Shown here in pieces: positions 35,782-43,753 of a stretch of DNA of 64,000 nucleotides. Below the pieces are notes generated by a model, which saw only the letters and a program-made list of their open reading frames with translations, was not told the DNA's origin and did no database searches. The position numbers and the translations under genes are program-made. The number at the start of each line of letters is the position of its first letter. The first letter of the stretch is position 1. Source of the stretch: Streptomyces syringium (lineage in GTDB: Bacteria > Actinomycetota > Actinomycetes > Streptomycetales > Streptomycetaceae); contig NZ_JAGIOH010000001.1 in NCBI RefSeq assembly GCF_017876625.1, positions 2,914,001-2,978,000 on the forward strand. The letters are read 5' to 3'.

Positions 35782-38175
35782 TCAGTCCCGCAAAAGATCC
35801 GGCACGCCCTCCGCGTCCGGGTCGTCCCGCTCGCCCGACAGGACCGTCAGCCGCTGCGTCGCACGGGTCAGGGCCACGTACAGCACCCGCAGCCCCGCCG
35901 GGGACTCGTCGGCGATCTCGGCGGGCGTCACGACGATCGTCGCGTCGTACTCCAGGCCCTTCGCCTCCAGGCTGCCCAGCACGACCACCCGGTCACCGAG
36001 CCCGGCCAGCCAGCGCCGCGCCTCCGCGCGGCGCCCCATCGGCACGACGACGCCGACCGTGCCGTCCACGTCGGCCAGCAGGTGCAGCGCCTCGTCCCGC
36101 ACGGACGCCGCCAGATCGCCGCCCGCGACCGCGAAGCGCGGCACGACGCCCGTCGAGCGGACCGCCGCCGGGGAGCGCATGCCGGGCATGGCCAGGGCCA
36201 GCACCTTGGCCGCCAGCTCGGCGATCTCGGCCGGGTTGCGGTAGTTCACCGTCAGCTCGAAACGGCGGCGCGGGCGGCTGCCCAGCGCCTCGTCACGGGC
36301 CGCGCCCGCCTCGTCCGGGTCGGACCAGGAGGACTGCGCCGGGTCGCCGACGATCGTCCAGGTGGCGGTACGGCCCCTGCGGCCGACCATCCGCCACTGC
36401 ATGGGCGTCAGGTCCTGCGCCTCGTCGACGATGACGTGCGCGTAGTCCGTACGCTCCAGGGCCAGCCGCTCCGCCCGCTCGCGCCGCGTCTCCGAGCGCT
36501 CGGGCATCAGCTCCTCCAGCCCGGTGAGATGGGCCAGCGGGTCCGCCTCGCGCGGCTGCTTGGGCCGGAAGGGGACGCCGAGGAGCGTCTCCAACTCGTC
36601 CAGCAGCGCCACGTCGTGGACGGACAGCGGCCCCCGGCCGTGCTCGTCCAGCCGCTTGAGCGACCGGGCCAGCAGCCGGACCTCGCGCGGGTTGAGCACC
36701 CGGCGCGCCCAGCGGGAGAGCCTGCGCTCGTCGGCCATCGCGGCGAGCACCCCGCGCGGGGTGAGTTCCGGCCACCAGGCGGCGAGGAAGTCGAGGAAGT
36801 AGTCCTCGGTGGAGATGTCCTCGTCGAAGGCCTGCCGCGCCTCGGCCAGCAGCTCCGGGTCGGAGTAACGCTTGCCGGCGCCCGACTTCGACCACAGCGC
36901 GTCCAGGATCAGCCGCCGGGCTCGCGGCCGCAGCAGGTTGACGGGCGCGGTGCCGCCGAGCACGGTCTGCCGGATGCGCCGCAGGTCGTCGGCGCCCAGC
37001 TCCACCCGGCCGCCGAAGGCGACCACGCGCAGCCGGTCGGGTGTCCCGGGCGCGGGGGCGGCGGAGTCGAGGCCGTCCAGCGACAGCTGGCCGTCCTCGG
37101 CCGGCGCGGCGGCCGCCGGGGCGGCGGACGGCGCGTCCAGCGCACCCCGCACGGCCTTGCGCAGCACCTTGAGCATGCGCGAGGAGCCCTTGATCCGGGC
37201 GACGGCGGGCTCGTCGTACGTGTCGGCCTCGGCGCCGTCGACCAGATTGCCGACCGCGCGGATCGCGACCTGGCCCTCCTCGCCCAGCGAGGGCAGCACG
37301 CCCTCGGTGTAGGCGACGAGCAGCGGCGTCGGGGAGACGACGAGGATGCCGCCCGCGTAGCGTCTGCGGTCCTGGTAGAGCAGGTAGGCGGCGCGGTGCA
37401 GGGCGACGGCGGTCTTGCCGGTGCCCGGGCCGCCCTCGACCTCGGTCACCGACGCGGCGGGCGCGCGGATGACCATGTCCTGCTCGGCCTGGATGGAGGC
37501 GACGATGTCCCGCATGGTGTGACTGCGGGCCTGGCCGAGCGCGGCCATCAGCGCGCCGTCGCCGACCACCGCCAGCTCCGTGCCGTCCAGGGTCGCGGTC
37601 AGCTCGGGGCGCAGCAGGTCGTCCTCGACGCCGAGGACCTTGCGGCCCTTGGACCGGATCACCCGGCGGCGGACCACCCGGCCCGGCGCCACCGGGGTCG
37701 ACCGGTAGAAGGGCGCGGCGGCGGGCGCCCGCCAGTCGATGACGAGCGGCGCGTAGTCCGCGTCGAGCACGCCGATGCGGCCGATGTGCAGCGTCTCGGC
37801 GATCTCCGCCCGGTCGTCCCGCACCGCGTCGTCGGCGGGCTCGACGGAGGTGTACGCCCCGTCCGGGCCCTTCTTGCCGTCCTTTCCGAGCAGCAAGTCG
37901 ATCCGCCCGAAGAGGAAGTCCTCGAACTCGCTGTTCAGCCGGTTGAGGTGCACGCCGGCGCGGAACACCTGCGCGTCCCGCTCGGCGAGCGCTCCAGGCG
38001 TTCCCACCTGGCCGCGCTTGGCGGCGTCGTCCATGAGGAATTCGGCCTCGTGGATCTTCTCCTCGAGGCGTCGGTACACCCGGTCGAGATGCTGCTGTTC
38101 GGCACCGATCTCGCGGTCGCGGACCCCGTCCGGTTCCGTCACCACGTGCGCGTCCGTGGCGTTCTGCGCGGCCAC
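35782..38175 (-). CDS. HelD/HelR-type RNA polymerase-associated UvrD-like ATPase
   Basis: A 797-residue protein. Residues about 20-95 form a coiled-coil arm (QHLDRVYRRLEEKIHEAEFL) with an acidic/insert segment. Then comes HIGRIGVLDADYAPLVIDWR, a signature of HelD. Walker A is GGPGTGKT (249-255), Walker B is VIVDEAQDLTPMQW, and SF1 motifs include VGDPAQSSW, VNYRNPAEI and LYVALTRATQRL. HelD proteins pull RNA polymerase off DNA. The Streptomyces member HelR also displaces rifamycins. No rifamycin-associated palindrome was recognised upstream. Recycling of stalled polymerase is the safe inference; rifamycin tolerance is possible. Confidence 0.88.
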   Translation of the reverse strand: MAAQNATDAHVVTEPDGVRDREIGAEQQHLDRVYRRLEEKIHEAEFLMDDAAKRGQVGTPGALAERDAQVFRAGVHLNRLNSEFEDFLFGRIDLLLGKDGKKGPDGAYTSVEPADDAVRDDRAEIAETLHIGRIGVLDADYAPLVIDWRAPAAAPFYRSTPVAPGRVVRRRVIRSKGRKVLGVEDDLLRPELTATLDGTELAVVGDGALMAALGQARSHTMRDIVASIQAEQDMVIRAPAASVTEVEGGPGTGKTAVALHRAAYLLYQDRRRYAGGILVVSPTPLLVAYTEGVLPSLGEEGQVAIRAVGNLVDGAEADTYDEPAVARIKGSSRMLKVLRKAVRGALDAPSAAPAAAAPAEDGQLSLDGLDSAAPAPGTPDRLRVVAFGGRVELGADDLRRIRQTVLGGTAPVNLLRPRARRLILDALWSKSGAGKRYSDPELLAEARQAFDEDISTEDYFLDFLAAWWPELTPRGVLAAMADERRLSRWARRVLNPREVRLLARSLKRLDEHGRGPLSVHDVALLDELETLLGVPFRPKQPREADPLAHLTGLEELMPERSETRRERAERLALERTDYAHVIVDEAQDLTPMQWRMVGRRGRTATWTIVGDPAQSSWSDPDEAGAARDEALGSRPRRRFELTVNYRNPAEIAELAAKVLALAMPGMRSPAAVRSTGVVPRFAVAGGDLAASVRDEALHLLADVDGTVGVVVPMGRRAEARRWLAGLGDRVVVLGSLEAKGLEYDATIVVTPAEIADESPAGLRVLYVALTRATQRLTVLSGERDDPDAEGVPDLLRD

Positions 38176-38343
38176 CCAGGCCCCCTTCTGCTGTGCGTAG
38201 GGCAGCCGTCAACCGTACGCGAACAGGGGTACTGAGCGCACCTGTCAGGACATGAGCGGTTTGCTATGACTGTTCACACGTTGACAGACGGCCACGGATG
38301 GGCTGACGGGCGCGCGGACCGTCTCAGGAGCCCTCCTGGGCCG

Positions 38344-39072
38344 TCAGGCGTTGTCGACCGTCGCCAGCCGCTTGCCGTCGAGCGTGCGGACCTCGAACCG
38401 GTCGATCTGATCACGGTTGAGGGCCGCTCCGCCGTGCGTGTACAGCGGCGCCCTGTTCCACTTCTCCGTGGCCTTGGGCAGGCCGTAGCCGCCCGGCGGC
38501 ACGGCCCAGGTGGTGACGACCTGCCGTTCGCCGTTCTTGCCGACGGCGACGAGGTCGCAGCTCAGCGGGCCCTTGACGTTGCCGAGCTTGAGGGCGACGT
38601 GGGTGCCCCAGGGCTTGGACTGGAGGGAGACCGTCGCGTCGACCTGGGTCACGGGGTCGACGGTGCCGATCTTGTCGCCCTCCTCGTACATCTCCTTGGC
38701 CGCGCTCACCGTGCTGTGGCCGGGCGTGTCCTGCGCGGTGACGGCGGCGCCGACCAGGGGGCCCGCGACGATCAGCGCGGCCGCGGCCGCGACGAGGCAC
38801 AGGCGGCGGGTGCGCTGCGCCCGGCGGACGGCGTTGACCTCGCTCAGCAGCCGGTCCAGGAGCGCCGGGCCGGGCCGGGTGACCGGCGCCCCGGGGTCGG
38901 GTGAGGATTCCTTGAGTTCGTCGAGCAGCGGGGACAGGCCCATCAGGTCGTCCAGCTCGGCGGCGCACCGGTCGCAAGCGGCGAGGTGCTCCTCGAAGCG
39001 GGCGGCGTCCGCCTCGTCGAGGACGCCGAGTGCGTAGGCGCCCACATCCGTGTGCTGTGCCGGCGGGTTCAT
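38344..39072 (-). CDS. Anti-sigma factor with zinc-binding ZAS domain (RsuA-like)
   Basis: A 242-residue protein. The N-terminal ZAS motif is EEHLAACDRCAAELDDL (H-x3-C-x2-C, residues about 27-34), with His7 upstream. One membrane helix is at about 91-112 (LCLVAAAAALIVAGPLVG). The extracytoplasmic part (about 115-242) is an anti-sigma K-type domain. Its ATG overlaps the sigma gene stop (ATGA), the usual coupling of sigma and anti-sigma. It should hold the sigma factor at the membrane until a signal arrives. Confidence 0.88.
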   Translation of the reverse strand: MNPPAQHTDVGAYALGVLDEADAARFEEHLAACDRCAAELDDLMGLSPLLDELKESSPDPGAPVTRPGPALLDRLLSEVNAVRRAQRTRRLCLVAAAAALIVAGPLVGAAVTAQDTPGHSTVSAAKEMYEEGDKIGTVDPVTQVDATVSLQSKPWGTHVALKLGNVKGPLSCDLVAVGKNGERQVVTTWAVPPGGYGLPKATEKWNRAPLYTHGGAALNRDQIDRFEVRTLDGKRLATVDNA

Positions 39073-39677
39073 GCCGTCACTCCCCGTTCCTCGAGCGAGA
39101 GCTTCATGGAGCGCAGCGCGTAGAAGACCCGGGACCGTACGGTCCCGGCCGGTACGCCCAGCACTTCCGCCGCCTCGCTCACCGTACGACCTTTGAAATA
39201 GGTCTCGATCAGAGCCTCTCGGTGTGCTTCGGTCAGATCACCCAGTGCCTCGGAAATGGTCATCAGGCGCAGCGCCCGCTCGATCTCGTCGGCCGCGGGT
39301 ATCAGCTCCAGCGGACCGGCGTCGACCTCCCGGGGCCGGGACTGCCGGCTGCGGTGGCCGTCGATGACGATGCGCCGGGCGACGGTCACCAGCCACGGCC
39401 GCACGGAACCCGAGGCGCCGCGCAGCCGGTCGGCGTTGCGCCAGGCGCGCAGCAGCGTCTCCTGGACGACGTCCTCGGCGCGCTGGCGGTCGCCTCCGAC
39501 CAGGCGCAGCACGAAGCCCAGGAGCGGGCCGGCGTGCTCGTCGTAGAGCGCCCGCATCAGCTCCTCGTCGGGAGTCGTCCTGTCCGCCACGACGGCATCC
39601 TTGCGCAAGCCATCCCCCAGGTCGATAGCGCGCGGGTGGTCTCGCTTGGATACGGGTGGTGCGGGTGATCGGCTCAC
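39069..39677 (-). CDS. sigU: ECF sigma factor (SigU-like)
   Basis: Up to 202 residues. The GTG at 39675-39677 is the longest start; the GTG at 39588-39590 (AAGGA upstream, 173 residues) is a good alternative. Region 2 is LMRALYDEHAGPLLGFVLRL, then AEDVVQETLLRAWR; region 4 is LTEAHREALIETYFKGRTVS and VPAGTVRSRVFYALRSMK. It directs transcription of a stress regulon. The pair order and flanking genes match, from memory, the sigU-rsuA locus of S. coelicolor, where SigU excess blocks development and changes secreted proteins. A secreted protein gene lies divergently next to it. Confidence 0.85.
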   Translation of the reverse strand: MSRSPAPPVSKRDHPRAIDLGDGLRKDAVVADRTTPDEELMRALYDEHAGPLLGFVLRLVGGDRQRAEDVVQETLLRAWRNADRLRGASGSVRPWLVTVARRIVIDGHRSRQSRPREVDAGPLELIPAADEIERALRLMTISEALGDLTEAHREALIETYFKGRTVSEAAEVLGVPAGTVRSRVFYALRSMKLSLEERGVTA

Positions 39678-39889
39678 TGCCGGTGGATAAATCTTGGAAA
39701 CTTCCGGTGTGGGATCGCGTGAGGATCGCGTGCGGAACGGCGTACGGATCGAAAGGGCTTGGCGTTCAACGGCAGCCCTGTGATTCAGCTCTCGGAACGC
39801 GGTTGAGAACGCTGCCCGGAAAGGCCCGTAAGTCAGCCCGAGAGGCCGTTGCAGGGGGTACCGGCCGCTTTACGGGGAGAGACCGAATC

Positions 39890-40894
39890 ATGAAGCGCAG
39901 GAGCATTGTTCTGGCCACCGGCGCAACTGTGGCCGCAGCCGCCGTCGGTATCACCTTCGCGGTGATCCCCGCCGACGCGAAGGAGGACGGCGCGGGCCGG
40001 ACGGAGTCGCACGGCGCCACCCACGAGAGCGGCGCGACGGGCTCGTTGGGGTCCCTCAGCGCCACGAACCGGGGCGACGCCGTGTTCTTCGCGGGCAGCC
40101 TCAACGGCATCGACGAGGTGCCCACGGCGGGCGGTCCGGCCGTCGGCGACAAGGACGGGCGGGCGATCGCCTTCCTGCGCGTCCAGGGCGACGAGGTGTC
40201 GTTCGCCTTCTCGTTCCGGGGCATCGCGACGCCCACGGCCGCGCACGTCCACCAGGGTGCGCGGGGGAAGAACGGCGCGGTCAAAATCCCCTTCTTCGCG
40301 AAGAAGCTGCCCGACGGCCGCTCGACGGCGACCGGCACGGTGAAAGTCACGGACAAGAAGCTGCTCGGCGCGCTGAAGTCCGGCCCGAACGGCTTCTATT
40401 TCAATCTCCACACCGGCGAATTTCCCGGCGGGGCCGTGCGCGGCCAGGTCCACAAACTGAGTGCGCCGCACGACATGTCGAACGCCGTGAACAGCTTCCA
40501 GTCGTCGGTGGTGAAGGGCGCCCAGATCTACGCGTGCACGAGGAAAGGCGACGGGACGTACGGGTTCACTCAGGACAATGTCAGCGCCACGCTCGGGGGT
40601 TCCATCGCCCATTCCTTCGTACGGTCCGGGGGCGCCCCGCAGTGGATCGCGCGCGACGGTTCGGCGGTCACGGGGAAACTGGTCGCCAAGGTCCCGAACG
40701 GTGACGGAAACATTCCCGAACTCGACCTGCGGGCCGGGCAGTCGGGTGCCGCCCGGGGTCTCTTCGCCCCGGTCACGGAGATCCTGCGGCTCAACACACG
40801 GGGCGGCGTGGCCCCGGCGGGTGCGTGCGACCCGAAGCGGCAGCCGAAGGTGGCAGTGCCGTACGAGGCGGACTACGTGTTCGTGGCTAAGTAG
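39890..40894 (+). CDS. Secreted CHRD / DUF3455 two-domain protein
   Basis: A 334-residue protein from the ATG 39890, with GGGGAGA upstream. A signal peptide spans residues 1-31 (ending AVIPADAKE). Residues about 62-160 form a CHRD domain, seen in FAGSLNGIDEVPTAGGPAVG, AAHVHQGARGKNG and FNLHTGEFPGGAVRGQVH. Residues about 170-330 fit DUF3455 (AQIYACTRKGDGTYGFTQ, then PQWIARDGSAVTGKLVA). It is divergent from the sigma gene across about 210 bases, so it is a candidate target of that sigma factor. Its biochemical role is unknown. Confidence 0.85.
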   Translation: MKRRSIVLATGATVAAAAVGITFAVIPADAKEDGAGRTESHGATHESGATGSLGSLSATNRGDAVFFAGSLNGIDEVPTAGGPAVGDKDGRAIAFLRVQGDEVSFAFSFRGIATPTAAHVHQGARGKNGAVKIPFFAKKLPDGRSTATGTVKVTDKKLLGALKSGPNGFYFNLHTGEFPGGAVRGQVHKLSAPHDMSNAVNSFQSSVVKGAQIYACTRKGDGTYGFTQDNVSATLGGSIAHSFVRSGGAPQWIARDGSAVTGKLVAKVPNGDGNIPELDLRAGQSGAARGLFAPVTEILRLNTRGGVAPAGACDPKRQPKVAVPYEADYVFVAK

Positions 40895-40918
40895 TGGGGC
40901 GTGCCCCGGCCGGGGGAT

Positions 40919-41527
40919 TCACCCCCGGCCGGACCCGCCGATCGCGCGCCGCCGGTGCCGGGCGACGCGCTCGCGGTTGCCGCACACCTCGCTGGAACAC
41001 CAGCGGCGCCGACGCCCCCGCGAGGTGTCGAGGTAGACCAGCGAACAGGTCTCCCCCGCGCACCGCCGCAGTTGCCCCCGGGCAACGGGGTCGGTGAGCA
41101 GATCCACCGCGTCCCGGGCGACCTGCCCCACGAGGGCGTCGCAGCCGGGCGCGGTGGCGATGTGACGGACGAGCGTCCCGTCCCCGGCCCGGACGGCGAG
41201 CACGGCGGGCGGCGCGGTCACGGCGAGGGCGTTGACCCGCTCCAGATCCGCATCGGCGGCCCGCCCGTCGACCTCCGCGTGCACGACCCGCTGCAACAGC
41301 TCACGCGCCGCGTGAAACGTGCCGACCCAGCCGGCGTCCACGCCGCCGAGCGGCGTGCCGGGCGGCACGACCCCGGCCCCGAACAGCCAGTCCCGCAGCT
41401 GATCCGCACTGCCGAGCCGCTCCTCACCCGGTCGGCCGCCGACGGTGGCCAACAGGTCCAGACAGAGCCGCCCGGAGTCGAACCGCAGGTCGTAGGAGGC
41501 CCTCGCCGCCGCCATGTGTCCTGTCAC
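40919..41527 (-). CDS. ABATE/CGNR zinc-finger transcription regulator
   Basis: About 202 residues with a GTG start (41525-41527); an internal ATG at 41515 is possible. The N-terminal ABATE domain starts YDLRFDSGRLCLDLLATVGG. The C-terminal zinc finger reads RRCAGETCSLVYLDTSRGRR, then WCSSEVCGNRERVARHR, with the CGNR signature and four zinc cysteines. Such proteins are thought to bind DNA and respond to small ligands. Two CCCTAGGG palindromes lie just upstream and could be its own operator. Confidence 0.88.
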   Translation of the reverse strand: MTGHMAAARASYDLRFDSGRLCLDLLATVGGRPGEERLGSADQLRDWLFGAGVVPPGTPLGGVDAGWVGTFHAARELLQRVVHAEVDGRAADADLERVNALAVTAPPAVLAVRAGDGTLVRHIATAPGCDALVGQVARDAVDLLTDPVARGQLRRCAGETCSLVYLDTSRGRRRRWCSSEVCGNRERVARHRRRAIGGSGRG

Positions 41528-41563
41528 CCGTTTCCCTCTGGGGGGTCTGTGGCGTTACCGCCA

Positions 41564-41607
41564 ACCCTAGGGTGCCCGGCCGAAGGGGCAGTCCGTAACC
41601 CCTAGGG
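41564..41607. promoter_or_regulatory. Pair of CCCTAGGG palindromes upstream of the CGNR gene
   Basis: ACCCTAGGGT (41564-41573) and CCCTAGGG (41600-41607) have centres 35 bases apart. The first lies 37 bases upstream of the CGNR start. Paired identical palindromes at a promoter suggest cooperative binding, perhaps by the CGNR protein itself. Confidence 0.4.
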
Positions 41608-41625
41608 AGCGCTTGGCGGCTGAGC

Positions 41626-41680
41626 CCGCCACAACCAGCCCGTCCGGCGATTGAGGACACCGCCGCGCAGCGGAGGTGCA
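41626..41680. repeat. Partial copy of the CGCCGGACGGGCT intergenic repeat
   Basis: CCAGCCCGTCCGGCGATTGAGGACA matches the right arm of the repeats at 0.65 and 35.69 kb (here given in two parts: CCAGCCCGTCCGG and CGATTGAGGACA). The left arm is degenerate. It lies between the HD gene 3' end and the CGNR promoter. Confidence 0.55.
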
Positions 41681-41723
41681 CCCGGCCCCGGCAACGGTGG
41701 GCCGAGGCCGTCAGCGGCAGCGG

Positions 41724-42320
41724 CTACGCGTCGAGCGGGTTCGCCGCGATGCGGGCGGCGATGTTGCCGCGCATGGCCGCGGCGGCGGCGCTGTCCGGCT
41801 TGCGGTCCGCCTGCTCGCGGAAGCACGCCGTGAACTCCTCGGCCAGCCCCAGCCGCGGGTAGCGGCCCAGCACCTCGGCGCGCAGCTCCGCGGGCAGCGC
41901 GTCCGCGCCGCGACCGGAGATGTCCACCGACGTCGAGTACGCCAGCAGGTGCCCCTCCGGGTCCTGCGCGACGTCCACGCCGTCCCCCATGTGCCGCACG
42001 ATCACCTCGGAGGCCCGCACCCGCCGCTCGACGGGCCACCCGGCCGCCGCCCCGAAGACCCATGCCACGTGGCCGCCCGCCTCCTCGAACGGGACGGTGT
42101 GGCTGTCAAACTCTTTCACCAGCCCGAGGTCGTGGAGCAGCGCCGAGACGTAGAGGAGTTCCGCGTCGAAGGCGATGCCCGAGGCCTTCGCGTGGGCCGC
42201 CGCCCAGAGGTAGGACCGTATCGAGTGGTTCAGCAACGCGGGCGAGCAATAGGCGGTCGCCACCTCAAGCGCCGCCGAGCATGCCGAGGAATCGGGAATC
42301 ACCAGCTCATTGATCTTCAT
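41724..42320 (-). CDS. HD-domain phosphohydrolase-like protein
   Basis: A 198-residue cytoplasmic protein. The metal-binding HD pattern is readable: LLNHSIRSYLWA (first His), ALLHDLGLVKEF (His-Asp), GGHVAW and VIVRHMGDG. The overall pattern resembles the cyanamide hydratase-like HD proteins of fungi and actinomycetes, an uncertain match. The N-terminus INELVIPDSSACSAALEVA has no signal. No partner enzyme is obvious: a lipoprotein gene lies upstream in the same direction. Confidence 0.75.
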   Translation of the reverse strand: MKINELVIPDSSACSAALEVATAYCSPALLNHSIRSYLWAAAHAKASGIAFDAELLYVSALLHDLGLVKEFDSHTVPFEEAGGHVAWVFGAAAGWPVERRVRASEVIVRHMGDGVDVAQDPEGHLLAYSTSVDISGRGADALPAELRAEVLGRYPRLGLAEEFTACFREQADRKPDSAAAAAMRGNIAARIAANPLDA

Positions 42321-42339
42321 GGCGGGATTACACCACTCG

Positions 42340-42981
42340 TCAGTAGTACCGCGGACCGGAGTCCGTGGCCCGCACGGCCTGGGCGTACCCCAACGGTTCC
42401 TTCCCCTTCATGACGACTTCGCAGCGGTACTTGGACTGGACGCCCAGAGGTGCCGCCACGGCCTTGGGGATGTCATTGCACAGGGCGTGATCGATACTGT
42501 CGCGATAGTTGCCGTAGAGGAGGCGGGCGACACCGTCCCGGGTGAGGATGCCCTGGCGCGGGGTCGCCTTGTACTCCACCAAGTTGTTCGAGAACGACGA
42601 CTTGCCGCCGATGCTCACGTCCCACTCCACCTTGACGCCCTCAAAGGTGGTGGTGCACGTCGCCTGCGTTCCGCTCTTCGACCCCACGTCCTTGGGGCAC
42701 TCGGCGGTGATCTTTCCCGTCGCCCCCGCCATGGCCTGCGTCTTGCGGCGCAACTCGTATGCCAGGTTCTCGCTGAAAGACGCGTCGGCGGCCGGGGAAG
42801 GCTGCAATGTCCCCTCCGGCATGGGCGCCGGCTTGTCCAGCCTCTGCGGCAGCACGGTGTGGGTCGGCTTCGGCTTGGCCCCGTCGCTCTTACCGGAGCT
42901 TCCGCCCGAGCAACCCGTGGCCAACAGGCACACCGCACTGACCACGACAACTGACACGTTCTGTATTCGCACGGCGGTCAC
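42340..42981 (-). CDS. DUF4333-like lipoprotein
   Basis: About 213 residues from a GTG (42979-42981). The hydrophobic signal ends in LLATGCSGG, a lipobox with Cys24. A Lys/Pro/Ser linker follows. The outer part has paired cysteines in AECPKDVGSKSGTQATCTTT, the DUF4333 pattern, then GVKVEWDVSIGG. A second cysteine pair, HALCNDIP...KYRCEVVMKG, follows. It is probably a membrane-anchored extracytoplasmic protein with two disulfides. The role is unknown. Confidence 0.75.
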   Translation of the reverse strand: MTAVRIQNVSVVVVSAVCLLATGCSGGSSGKSDGAKPKPTHTVLPQRLDKPAPMPEGTLQPSPAADASFSENLAYELRRKTQAMAGATGKITAECPKDVGSKSGTQATCTTTFEGVKVEWDVSIGGKSSFSNNLVEYKATPRQGILTRDGVARLLYGNYRDSIDHALCNDIPKAVAAPLGVQSKYRCEVVMKGKEPLGYAQAVRATDSGPRYY

Positions 42982-42982
42982 C

Positions 42983-43219
42983 CTACCCAGGGAGTAACCG
43001 GAGTCGAATGCGCTGCCACACCTGCCGGGCAGCCGCCCGGTCCGCCGTCGAACGGGCGTGATCGGACGGAGTCACCGCCTCCGGCAAATCCGGCGGCCTC
43101 AGCGCCCCGTAATCCGTGAACCGCCGCGTCCCGCAATCCACGCACCGGGCTTCGCCTCCGGTCCCCGTCCAACCCGAGTGGTGCACGCACGGCCGGACGA
43201 GCCTGCCCACGGCCCTCAC
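42983..43219 (-). CDS. DUF6255-like small zinc-ribbon protein
   Basis: A 78-residue protein whose GTG (43217-43219) overlaps the stop of the upstream ATPase gene. The core is RPCVHHSGWTGTGGEARCVD, then CGTRRFTDYGALRPPDLPEA. The Cys/His set (C-x-H, C-x2-C) suggests a zinc site. It resembles DUF6255, a family noted in Streptomyces near natural-product and regulatory genes. Its stop nearly abuts the lipoprotein start, so the four leftward genes may form one unit. The function is unknown. Confidence 0.65.
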   Translation of the reverse strand: MRAVGRLVRPCVHHSGWTGTGGEARCVDCGTRRFTDYGALRPPDLPEAVTPSDHARSTADRAAARQVWQRIRLRLLPG

Positions 43220-43641
43220 GCCTGCCCCTCGGCCGGGGCGCACGCGAACTCGCACCACACCACTTTTCCGGGGTCCCGCTCCCCCACCCCCCACGTGTCC
43301 GCCAGCGCGTCGACGAGCAGCAGCCCCCGGCCCCGCGCGTCCTCCGCCGGAGCGGTGAGGCTGGCTACCGGGCGCCCGTCGCCGCTGTCGTGCATTTCCA
43401 GTCGCACGACGAGATCGTCGAGCAGCCACATGTGGAGCAGAAACCCCCTGCCGACGGGCACCCCGTGCAGCAGGGCATTCGTGGCCAACTCGCTCACGCA
43501 GAGCAACACGTCATCGGCCCTGTCGGTGAGGCCCCAACGCTCCAGCGTCTTGCGGCCGAAGTCTCTGGCCATGGGCACGGATCTGGGAGTTCGGCGGTAG
43601 AAGCGCTTGTGGAAGTAGGGGAGTTGAGTCGCGTCTTTCAT
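43216..43641 (-). CDS. Anti-sigma-type serine kinase-fold ATP-binding protein
   Basis: A 141-residue HATPase_c_2 protein from the ATG 43639-43641. The N box is VSELATNALLHG, the G1 box MHDSGDGRP, and the G2 region ARGRGLLLVDALADTWGV. The size and motifs match the AbaA/WhiJ-neighbourhood ATPases and RsbW/SpoIIAB relatives. It is divergent from an XRE-DUF5753 regulator across a 112-base region that holds a perfect palindrome. Such ATPase/XRE/DUF397 trios are multiplied in Streptomyces and influence development. Confidence 0.85.
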   Translation of the reverse strand: MKDATQLPYFHKRFYRRTPRSVPMARDFGRKTLERWGLTDRADDVLLCVSELATNALLHGVPVGRGFLLHMWLLDDLVVRLEMHDSGDGRPVASLTAPAEDARGRGLLLVDALADTWGVGERDPGKVVWCEFACAPAEGQA

Positions 43642-43686
43642 GCCACAACGGTCGCAGCGGGTAACTAGGGTGGACCAGTGCGTCAG

Positions 43687-43709
43687 CCCGTACAGATTTT
43701 TTGTACGGG
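43687..43709. promoter_or_regulatory. Candidate operator CCCGTACA-N7-TGTACGGG
   Basis: Perfect 8-base arms with a T-rich 7-base spacer, in the divergent promoter between the ATPase gene (46 bases away) and the XRE gene. The same core, CCGTACA-N7-TGTACGG, recurs at 46973-46995 in the next divergent promoter of this locus. The likely binder is one of the two local XRE-DUF5753 proteins. Confidence 0.6.
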
Positions 43710-43753
43710 TCCCGCACCGGTCATTTGCACCCATGGGTGGGGAGTTGGTCTCC

